From contig JAKANJ010000008.1 of assembly GCA_021823825.1 (NCBI GenBank), positions 1 to 14,304 on the forward strand: a stretch of DNA of 14,304 nucleotides. Reading direction: 5' to 3'. The notes beneath the pieces are model-generated. The model was not told the origin of the DNA. It was given only the letters and a program-made list of their open reading frames with translations, and made no database searches. This document shows, in pieces, positions 5,290 through 10,729 of the stretch (position 1 is the stretch's first letter; every line of letters begins with the position of its first letter). Origin of the DNA: a bacterium (GTDB taxonomy: Bacteria > Patescibacteriota > Minisyncoccia > Phycocordibacterales > UBA1550). A program made the translations under genes and the position numbers.

Positions 5290-6387
5290 CTATTTATTAC
5301 CTTCAGTAAACGAAAGCGTCATCTTCTGATCTTTTGCATCAAAGAGCGTGATAACAAATGAGTAGGTTCGTCCAAGCTCAAGTGCTTCTCGTAACTTTTC
5401 CTCTGATCCGAATTCAGAAACATGAACGAGTCCTGCAATGCCTTCTTCTAGGGAGACCAGTGCTCCGTAGTGATTGAACTTAATGACAATTCCTTTTACG
5501 GTGTCACCTTTTTTGTAGCGTTTCTCTGCATCTTTCCAAGGATTTTCCTTGAGCGCTTTGATTGAAAGAGAAATCTTGCCGTCCTTAATTTCAATAACTT
5601 TTACGCGCACTTTCCCGCCAAGCTTGAAGAGCTCACGGGGGTCATCAACAAGTCCCCAACCAATTTCTGAAATGTGTACAAGACCTTCAATCCCATCTTC
5701 AAGTTTTACGAAGACACCAAAATCAACAAGTCCTGAAATGGTACCATCGAGCTCGTCGCCGACTGAGTATTTTCCAGAAACCTCGCGCTTTTCTTTAACA
5801 CCCTGCTCCTTTTCGGAGAAGATGAGCTTGCCTTCTTTTGGTGAAGCAGAAATAACTGTTACTGCGATGCGCTTACCGATGAGTTTCTTGAGTTCAACAA
5901 GAATTTTATCCTTGTCTCCATCCTCAATGCGAGGGTAGTGTTCTGATTTCAATTGTGAAGCAGGGAGGAAACCGGCAATACCTTGCCACTCAATGATGAG
6001 TCCTCCTTTGTTTGCATCTTTAACAAGAAGCTCGTACGCTTTCTTTGCTTTAATTGCTTCTTCTGCCTCGCTCCAAATAATCGCTTGGCGTGCTTCCTTG
6101 AGGGAAAGCTCAATGTATCCATCCTCGTTTCCCGCGTCAACAACCTTCGCTGTAATCGTATCACCGATATTTAATTTTTTGATGACATCACGGGCGTTGA
6201 TGAACTCGCGGCCATAGATGATTCCGGTACCAAATGGTGCAAGGTTGATGTACACACATGATTTTGCAACACTGATAACAGGGCCCTCAACAAGCGAGTC
6301 AACCTCTGGAGGATTTTTGACATCCTGCATGAGTGTCGACATAAATGATGTGGGGACAGCTTCTTCGATTTTTTCTGTTTTTGGCAT
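5290..6387 (-). CDS. rpsA: Ribosomal protein S1 (four S1 domains)
   Basis: RNA-binding protein of the small ribosomal subunit that helps mRNA binding. The 365 residues contain four S1 (OB-fold) domains at about 30-98, 118-194, 206-278 and 290-361. Domains 3 and 4 carry the clearest signatures (VDFGVFVKLEDGIEGLVHISE and YGALVSLEEGIAGLVHVSE). Domain 1 is a divergent form. Escherichia coli S1 has six domains, so this is a short form, as in many reduced or Gram-positive lineages. The start MPKTEKIEE at 6387 is preferred. The open frame extends 17 residues upstream, but that part overlaps structured leader sequence and reads like non-coding. No Shine-Dalgarno is present; the ATG is preceded by a T-run and hairpins. 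It forms a single-gene unit with its own promoter and terminator. Confidence 0.93.
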   Translation of the reverse strand: MPKTEKIEEAVPTSFMSTLMQDVKNPPEVDSLVEGPVISVAKSCVYINLAPFGTGIIYGREFINARDVIKKLNIGDTITAKVVDAGNEDGYIELSLKEARQAIIWSEAEEAIKAKKAYELLVKDANKGGLIIEWQGIAGFLPASQLKSEHYPRIEDGDKDKILVELKKLIGKRIAVTVISASPKEGKLIFSEKEQGVKEKREVSGKYSVGDELDGTISGLVDFGVFVKLEDGIEGLVHISEIGWGLVDDPRELFKLGGKVRVKVIEIKDGKISLSIKALKENPWKDAEKRYKKGDTVKGIVIKFNHYGALVSLEEGIAGLVHVSEFGSEEKLREALELGRTYSFVITLFDAKDQKMTLSFTEGNK

Positions 6388-6520
6388 GATATTAAAAAAC
6401 CCGTGTACCCCTACACATAAAGCGTGTAGCAGGGACAAGCGGGGAAACGAGCCTGGGTCTTTGCGGAACGGACGTTGAAGAATCGCAAAGGGTTACCGTG
6501 GCTCGTGACTTGCTTTTAAC
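6388..6520 (-). promoter_or_regulatory. Structured leader of rpsA, possible autoregulatory or attenuator element
   Basis: On the minus strand the leader can form a two-part stem. ACGAGCC/GGCTCGT (6506-6500 with 6453-6447) encloses CTTTGCG/CGCAAAG (6490-6484 with 6465-6459). Nearer the start codon, two hairpins compete for the same GTGTA segment. One is CTACAC/GTGTAG (6429-6424 with 6416-6411). The other is GTGTA-GGGG-TACAC (6416-6403), followed by GGG and six T (6394-6399). The second resembles a weak terminator just before the ATG. Confidence 0.5.
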
Positions 6521-6526
6521 GCATAC

Positions 6527-6555
6527 AATATATAGTAATAGCAGAGGAAAAGCAA
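6527..6555 (-). promoter_or_regulatory. Promoter of rpsA
   Basis: Minus strand TTGCTT (6550-6555), 17 bases, TATATT (6527-6532). The expected start is near 6520, giving a leader of about 133 nt. Confidence 0.65.
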
Positions 6556-6583
6556 GCAGGGTGGTCTATAGATTGTGAAAAAG

Positions 6584-6613
6584 AAAAAAGCCCGAGATGT
6601 TTCCATCTCGGGC
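6584..6613 (-). terminator. Terminator of RNA unit A
   Basis: 10-bp stem GCCCGAGATG/CATCTCGGGC (6590-6599 and 6604-6613). On the minus strand it has a GAAA tetraloop and is followed by six T. Confidence 0.93.
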
Positions 6614-6778
6614 CGCAACGTGCATCTCCTCAGGTAATCCTGTCGTCCCCACACATGTGGCGGCCGCCCTTTCCTTTGCCACGCCCTGGTGGGTCCGGTG
6701 GTTGAAAGGGAGAGACTTTCCCAAGTTACACGTCACTGGCGCTTCGCTGGCTTTGGGGGCGATGACAGCGGCGCTATT
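6584..6778 (-). ncRNA. Candidate structured small RNA, unit A
   Basis: A stretch of about 195 nt between a clear promoter and a clear terminator holds no convincing reading frame. It is GC-rich against AT-rich borders and rich in pairing. CCCUUUC/GAAAGGG (6720-6714 with 6673-6667) encloses CCAC/GUGG (6711-6708 with 6682-6679). A CCACA/UGUGG hairpin lies further 3', and a GCCGC/GCGGC pairing may close the ends. I do not recognise it as tmRNA, RNase P, SRP or 6S RNA. An ATG late in the unit sits directly against GAGGAG with no spacing and is not a credible start. Its position upstream of rpsA does not make it a leader, because it ends in its own terminator before the rpsA promoter. Confidence 0.6.
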
Positions 6779-6784
6779 AGATAC

Positions 6785-6812
6785 AGTATACCAGATTTCA
6801 ATTTTTTGTCAA
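6785..6812 (-). promoter_or_regulatory. Promoter of RNA unit A
   Basis: Minus strand TTGACA (6807-6812), 16 bases, TATACT (6785-6790). Expected start near 6778. Confidence 0.82.
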
Positions 6813-6825
6813 TTACTTTGACCCC

Positions 6826-6847
6826 CATCTACGCTATAGCGTAGATG
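6826..6847. repeat. Palindrome with shared 20-nt core, copy 1
   Basis: A perfect 22-nt palindrome centred on CTATAG contains the 20-nt core ATCTACGCTATAGCGTAGAT. It is flanked by C-run and G-run arms (6822-6825 and 6851-6858) that can extend the stem imperfectly. It lies between the terminator of unit B and the -35 of unit A, 13 bases from the -35. Confidence 0.85.
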
Positions 6848-6873
6848 AAGGGTGGGGGAATTTAGGCATTAAT

Positions 6874-6903
6874 AAAAAAGCGGGGAATCTTTCGATTCCC
6901 CGC
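6874..6903 (-). terminator. Terminator of RNA unit B
   Basis: 10-bp stem GCGGGGAATC/GATTCCCCGC (6880-6889 and 6894-6903), GAAA loop on the minus strand, then six T. Confidence 0.93.
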
Positions 6904-7080
6904 CGCGGTAGTGCTTTGAGCATGCTGCCCCTGGGCTCCTGTGGTTCGAGGGTGTTGTATCTCCGCTCGTATCTGAAGAGTCAGGGTGGGCTCTCCGCCT
7001 ACTTACCGCGCTTACGCCGTGGTCGGCTGTTGTCCAGAATCGCTATCGTTGCGACTTGCGGACCACCTGCGCTTTCTCTG
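6874..7080 (-). ncRNA. Candidate structured small RNA, unit B
   Basis: About 207 nt, GC-rich, with no plausible reading frame carrying a ribosome site. Visible pairing is GUGGUC/GACCAC (7066-7061 with 7024-7019) enclosing UCGC-AACGAUA-GCGA (7054-7040), with an alternative GUCC/GGAC pairing that would exclude part of it. There are further short hairpins toward the 3' end. It has the same architecture as units A and C (16-bp-spacer promoter, 10-bp GAAA-loop terminator), but I see no clear primary-sequence similarity among the three bodies. I do not recognise a known class. Confidence 0.6.
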
Positions 7081-7086
7081 TCTGCC

Positions 7087-7114
7087 ACTATAGCAGATAT
7101 ACAGAATTTGTCAA
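7087..7114 (-). promoter_or_regulatory. Promoter of RNA unit B
   Basis: Minus strand TTGACA (7109-7114), 16 bases, TATAGT (7087-7092), with an extended TGC directly before the -10. Expected start near 7080. The 44-nt palindrome begins at the very next base upstream of the -35. Confidence 0.88.
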
Positions 7115-7158
7115 CACCTTAGCTCAATCTACGCTATAGCGTAGATTGAGCTAAGGTG
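7115..7158. repeat. Perfect 44-nt palindrome with shared core, copy 2
   Basis: 20-base arms around TATA, with no mismatch from CACCTTAGC to GCTAAGGTG. The central 20 nt are identical to the palindrome at 6826-6847. No U-tract follows on either strand, so it is not a normal terminator. It abuts the -35 box of unit B. Confidence 0.95.
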
Positions 7159-7173
7159 GATAATCTTCAAAAG

Positions 7174-7203
7174 AAAAAAGTCGAGGATGTTTCCATCCTC
7201 GAC
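7174..7203 (-). terminator. Terminator of RNA unit C
   Basis: 10-bp stem GTCGAGGATG/CATCCTCGAC (7180-7189 and 7194-7203), GAAA loop on the minus strand, then six T. Confidence 0.93.
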
Positions 7204-7354
7204 TCCGGGACCGCGAATATTGAGCTTACCAACCATGTCCCATCTTTTCGGATGAGGCCCTTCCTGTTTCAGAAGTAGGGTTGAGTTGTGCTCTCACGCG
7301 CGTCGCTTGCGCACACATACTACGTGGGTCACAGGTAGTGACCTCAGCGCCATC
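7174..7354 (-). ncRNA. Candidate structured small RNA, unit C
   Basis: About 180 nt. GGUCAC-UACCU-GUGACC forms a clear hairpin near the 5' end (7343-7327). A UGUG..CACA helix and a CAUC-CGAAAA-GAUG hairpin follow. No reading frame with a ribosome site is visible. The promoter is weaker than those of A and B, but the spacer length and terminator type are the same. It is transcribed divergently from the gene at 7429. No known RNA class is recognised. Confidence 0.55.
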
Positions 7355-7360
7355 GGATAA

Positions 7361-7388
7361 AGTATGACAAACCAGCGGGAAACTGCAA
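7361..7388 (-). promoter_or_regulatory. Promoter of RNA unit C
   Basis: Minus strand TTGCAG (7383-7388), 16 bases, CATACT (7361-7366). It is further from consensus than A and B but has the same spacer length. Confidence 0.55.
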
Positions 7389-7412
7389 TCATTTTCAACT
7401 CTGCAAGAAATC

Positions 7413-7428
7413 TGCTACACTATAGTAT
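7413..7428 (+). promoter_or_regulatory. Extended -10 promoter giving a probably leaderless mRNA
   Basis: TGC-TACACT (7413-7421) ends seven bases before the ATG at 7429, so transcription should start at or beside the start codon. No Shine-Dalgarno and no clear -35 are visible. Confidence 0.55.
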
Positions 7429-8058
7429 ATGATCGTTACGTATTACGGAAAACAATTTTTTAAGATTCAGTTAGGAGACCGCACGATTGCGTATAACCCA
7501 ATTGGTAAGGACTCAAAATATAAAGGGTCTCGATTTGGTGCGGATATTGTCTTGTCTTCACTGCGCCACCCAGATTTTAACGGTGCTGATCAGTGTGCAT
7601 ACGGGGACCGCGAGCCCTTTGTCATTACAGGCCCAGGAGAATATGAAGTTGGTGGAATTTTCATCAAAGGTTTTAGTGTACCGACTACGTATGCTGGTGA
7701 GAAAAAAATTAACACCGTCTATTCAATGGTCTTTGAGGGGATAAATCTCTGCCTCCTTGGCTCACTGCCATCACCGGACTCACTTTCAAATGAAGTAAAG
7801 GAAGGGCTCGGTGAGATTGATGTTTTGTTTGCGCCTATTTGCGGAGGTGACACGCTGACAGCTGGCGGTGCATATAAACTAACGCTTGCACTTGAGGCAA
7901 AAGTGGTGATACCTATGGACTATGATGGAGATAAAAAAATTCTAGAAGCACTAATTAAAGAAAGTGGTGAAAATACCGAAACCGTGGACAAGTTTACGTT
8001 TAAAAAGAAAGACCTCGAAGGTAAAGAGGGAAGTGTTGTCATTGTAAACCCCGCATAA
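7429..8058 (+). CDS. Metallo-beta-lactamase-fold protein lacking metal ligands
   Basis: The 209-residue protein resembles the UlaG-like/Lactamase_B_3 type of MBL fold. It has a strand-rich start (MIVTYYGKQFFKIQLGDRTI), a GPGEYEVGGIFIKGF segment (68-82), YSMVFEGINLCLLG (98-111), and a late APICGG..TAGGAYKL..AKVVIPMDY stretch (135-165). The HxHxDH metal motif expected near residue 45 reads SSLRHPDFNG. The His usual in the late IPMH position is Asp164. No full metal site remains, so hydrolase activity is doubtful and a binding or structural role is more likely. The start coincides with a promoter that leaves no leader. It could be cotranscribed with the membrane protein 41 bases downstream. Confidence 0.82.
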   Translation: MIVTYYGKQFFKIQLGDRTIAYNPIGKDSKYKGSRFGADIVLSSLRHPDFNGADQCAYGDREPFVITGPGEYEVGGIFIKGFSVPTTYAGEKKINTVYSMVFEGINLCLLGSLPSPDSLSNEVKEGLGEIDVLFAPICGGDTLTAGGAYKLTLALEAKVVIPMDYDGDKKILEALIKESGENTETVDKFTFKKKDLEGKEGSVVIVNPA

Positions 8059-8099
8059 ATTATTCAGAGAAATTTTGTTCAATTTAATTTAAATATTTT

Positions 8100-8477
8100 A
8101 TGCTCGAAAAATTACGAGCGAAATCTGAACGCGCAAAAAAGATTATTTCACTTGGATTTACTCTTGCTGTCTTTAGCGGCATTCTTTTTGTGTGGATATC
8201 TTCGTGGGGTGCTCAGTCTCAAAGTGAGGAAATTCAGAGAAAGGCGGAATCGCCGTTGGCAAGCTTCTCTTCAATGTGGGACGGACTTGTCATGGACGTG
8301 AAAGATATAATTTCTGGAACTCCTTCTTTTACTACAAATAATACAACGCCCTCAACGACTACACAGTCTCTCGTTGCAACCACAACAAATGACTTTGATA
8401 TCTCTGGCGTTGTGGTAATTGACCCCTCTGAAAGCACTACGACAGTGACGAGTCCTTCATCTCCAGCTTCAAAATAA
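8100..8477 (+). CDS. Small single-pass membrane protein with Ser/Thr-rich tail
   Basis: Unrecognised 125-residue protein. A basic N-terminus (MLEKLRAKSERAKK) precedes one membrane segment (about 15-36, IISLGFTLAVFSGILFVWISSW). The tail is then outside: a short amphipathic part (about 40-75) and a Thr/Ser-rich low-complexity end. The predicted orientation is N-in, C-out. There is no signal peptidase site and no Shine-Dalgarno. It sits between the MBL-fold gene and two secreted proteins. A role in the cell envelope is only an inference from topology and context. Confidence 0.72.
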   Translation: MLEKLRAKSERAKKIISLGFTLAVFSGILFVWISSWGAQSQSEEIQRKAESPLASFSSMWDGLVMDVKDIISGTPSFTTNNTTPSTTTQSLVATTTNDFDISGVVVIDPSESTTTVTSPSSPASK

Positions 8478-8494
8478 ATTTTCAAATTTATTTT
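8471..8494 (+). terminator. Weak AT-only hairpin at the end of the small membrane-protein gene
   Basis: AAAATAAATTT and AAATTTATTTT form a 24-nt inverted repeat that includes the stop codon (8475-8477). It is followed by AGTTTT. It is made only of A-T pairs except at the loop, so its strength is doubtful. Confidence 0.4.
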
Positions 8495-8505
8495 AGTTTT
8501 GCCCT

Positions 8506-8534
8506 TTGTGCAAAAATGTTATTATACATATAAT
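8506..8534 (+). promoter_or_regulatory. Promoter of the surface-protein operon
   Basis: TTGTGC (8506-8511), 17 bases, TATAAT (8529-8534). The expected start is 8541-8543, at the ATG, so the mRNA is probably leaderless. No Shine-Dalgarno is visible. Confidence 0.7.
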
Positions 8535-8542
8535 AACAGATT

Positions 8543-10726
8543 ATGATCTTTGCGCGTAAACTATTTTTGCCACATCTACTCGTAGTAACTATCTTGGCAT
8601 TTGGAATACTGCCTATGGTTGTTGCTGCTTCTACAACTGACGGCACCATAGATAGTACGTATAAATATGCAGAAGGCTTGAATGCAAATGTTGGGAAAAT
8701 TAATTTTGGACTTACTGCGGGGAACGTGCATCTTACCGATACGCTCCTTACGGGATACGCTTGGAGTGAAACATCTGGATGGATCAATCTGTCACCTACA
8801 AATGGTGGTGTGACAAACAACGCCGAAGGCGTGCTTTCGGGATACGCATGGGGTGAAAACACTGGATGGATTAATTTTGCGCCAACACAAGGAGGAGTGA
8901 CTGTTGATACGCTCGGCGTTTTTCACGGATACGCGTGGAGTCAAAATCTTGGATGGATATCGTTTAATTGCGCAAATAATAATTCTTGTGCAACAGACGA
9001 TTTTAAAGTTCAAACAGATTGGCGTCCATTGAGTACACGCACTACTACAGTGACGCCAAGTCCAAGTACGACAAGCACGGGCGGAGGTAGTGGTTCGACC
9101 GTTGCGGGGGTCCCTGTCATCAACGCTCCATCAGTTCAGACGATTGCCGCTTCTTCTATCACGACAACCTCTGCTGCGCTTAACGGGTATCTCAATCCAA
9201 ATGGCAGCACGGACACGGTTCGCTGGTTTGAATGGGGAACATCGCCACTTAATTTAGATAAACAAACAACCCATTATAGTCATGGCACACTTGCTGATGG
9301 ATTCTCAGATACGATTTCTGGGCTCGTAAGTGACACGCCGTACTATTTCCGCGCAGTTGCTCAAAATTCGTATGGGACTGTTGCGGGGTACGTGTTAAGT
9401 TTTACAATCCCTGGTCCCGCCACTGTTGTGCCAATAGTAACACCAATACAACCACCAGTTGTTGTGCCTCCTACACCGCCACCAACCACTTCGCCTATTC
9501 CAGGATCAACAACACTGCCACCTTCGTCTGGTACTGCTCCAGGAACAGTGAGTGGTGGGACGAGTGGAGCAGTGAGTGGTGGCACTACGGGAGGTGGTGG
9601 GGGTGGTGCCGCACCCTCAGTATTCCAGAGTGCCGCACCGATTTTGAAACAAGTTTTTGTGTTATCGTCGACGACTGCTGCTGCAATCCAGCATACTATT
9701 AATACTAGCGTTGTTTTAACGGTAAAAATTGTTGCTAATGCAAAAAAGCATATTGTTAATTTTACCAACACCCCCGTTGGGTCAGTCACTACAAAGACGG
9801 TAACTACTGCAGGGGTCGTTGGCGGCGGAGCTGTTGCGGTTGCAACTGTTGCTGGGAATGCTGTCTCCTTGTCCGATTTTTCATTCATGGCTATTAGGCT
9901 TTGGAGCCTCTTCCTCATCGCCCTGGGGTTGAGGAAGCGACGTGTTCCCTGGGGTACTGTGTATGACAGCGTTACGAAACAGCCACTTGATCCAGCGTAC
10001 GTGATCCTGGCTGATCCATCAGAAAAAGAAGCGGGAACTGCCATAACGGATCTTGACGGACGATTTGGGTTTCTTGTTCCGCCTGGCTCGTACCACCTTG
10101 TTGCGAATAAAACAAACTACAGTTTCCCTTCAAAGAAACTTGCGGGCAAAACCAATGATGAGTTGTACGACAATCTCTACTTTGGTGGCGATCTTGTTCT
10201 TGGTGCAAATGATGTTATTACAAAAAATATTCCGATGGACCCCGAAGCTTTTGATTGGAATGAATTTGCGAAACGAGACAAGAAGTTGATGATGTTTTAT
10301 TCACGCAACGCGCGAATCTTTACCGCAGTTTCAACAATACTCTTTTATGTAGGTCTTGTTTCCGCAACTGTCCTTTTCCTTGCGCGTCCTGATAATTTTA
10401 ATCTCGCAATAATTGTGCTTTACGCGGTTTTATTTATTTTGCGTCTTTTTGGCCTAAAGCCAAAATCCTACGGTACTATTGTTGATGCCACGACAAAAGA
10501 GCCACTTTCTTTTGCAATCGTGCGTATTTTCCAGAAGGGTAGTGATCGAGAGATGTTCCATCGCGTCACGGATCAATATGGTCGCTACTATAGTCTTCTT
10601 GCTAAGGGAGAATACTATGTGACTATTGAACGTAAAAATGCAGATGGCACATATACGCCCGTCCTGACTTCTGATACAATTAATGCAAAGAAAGGCATCA
10701 TAAATAAGAACTTTCGAATTAGCTAA
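8543..10726 (+). CDS. Multi-domain surface/membrane protein with GYAW repeats and carboxypeptidase-regulatory-like domains
   Basis: 727 residues. A signal peptide ends near VVAA (about 27-29). Three copies of a 29-residue repeat follow, GYAWxExxGWINxxPTxGGVT (71-150). Next is a fibronectin-III-like domain (about 195-290, NGYLNPNGSTDTVRWFEWG..YYFRAVAQNSYG) and a Pro/Thr- then Gly-rich linker (about 295-360). A membrane segment near 448-465 (WSLFLIALG) is followed by basic LRKRR. A carboxypeptidase-regulatory-like beta domain (about 470-545, GTVYDSVTKQPLDPAYV) comes next, then a two-helix membrane region (about 592-640), and a second such domain (about 650-727, GTIVDATTKEPLSFAIV). This domain set is common in Candidate Phyla Radiation genomes. 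The gene is followed after three bases by the fibre-like protein, so the two are probably one operon. A role in cell-surface contact is inferred. Confidence 0.85.
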   Translation: MIFARKLFLPHLLVVTILAFGILPMVVAASTTDGTIDSTYKYAEGLNANVGKINFGLTAGNVHLTDTLLTGYAWSETSGWINLSPTNGGVTNNAEGVLSGYAWGENTGWINFAPTQGGVTVDTLGVFHGYAWSQNLGWISFNCANNNSCATDDFKVQTDWRPLSTRTTTVTPSPSTTSTGGGSGSTVAGVPVINAPSVQTIAASSITTTSAALNGYLNPNGSTDTVRWFEWGTSPLNLDKQTTHYSHGTLADGFSDTISGLVSDTPYYFRAVAQNSYGTVAGYVLSFTIPGPATVVPIVTPIQPPVVVPPTPPPTTSPIPGSTTLPPSSGTAPGTVSGGTSGAVSGGTTGGGGGGAAPSVFQSAAPILKQVFVLSSTTAAAIQHTINTSVVLTVKIVANAKKHIVNFTNTPVGSVTTKTVTTAGVVGGGAVAVATVAGNAVSLSDFSFMAIRLWSLFLIALGLRKRRVPWGTVYDSVTKQPLDPAYVILADPSEKEAGTAITDLDGRFGFLVPPGSYHLVANKTNYSFPSKKLAGKTNDELYDNLYFGGDLVLGANDVITKNIPMDPEAFDWNEFAKRDKKLMMFYSRNARIFTAVSTILFYVGLVSATVLFLARPDNFNLAIIVLYAVLFILRLFGLKPKSYGTIVDATTKEPLSFAIVRIFQKGSDREMFHRVTDQYGRYYSLLAKGEYYVTIERKNADGTYTPVLTSDTINAKKGIINKNFRIS
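8753..9000 (+). repeat. Three GYAW..GWINF repeats
   Basis: Coding repeats of 29 residues (87 bp): GYAWSETSGWINLSP, GYAWGENTGWINFAP and a shorter last copy GYAWSQNLGWISFNC. They have diverged at the DNA level, so they are old rather than freshly amplified. Confidence 0.88.
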
Positions 10727-10729
10727 ACT

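Noticed and set aside
6388..6438. 17-residue extension of rpsA
   Set aside because: It lies over competing hairpins and a T-run and reads like leader sequence. MPKTEK at 6387 is a natural start.
6943..6951. GGTTCGAGG, resembling a tRNA T-loop, on the plus strand
   Set aside because: No matching acceptor, anticodon or T-stem arms can be built around it, and it lies in minus-strand RNA unit B.
9361..10044. 227-codon open frame on the minus strand
   Set aside because: It is antisense to the Pro/Thr/Gly-rich linker of the surface protein. Its Gly/Val/Thr/Pro-rich product is what the reverse of that linker would give, and no ribosome site or domain is seen.
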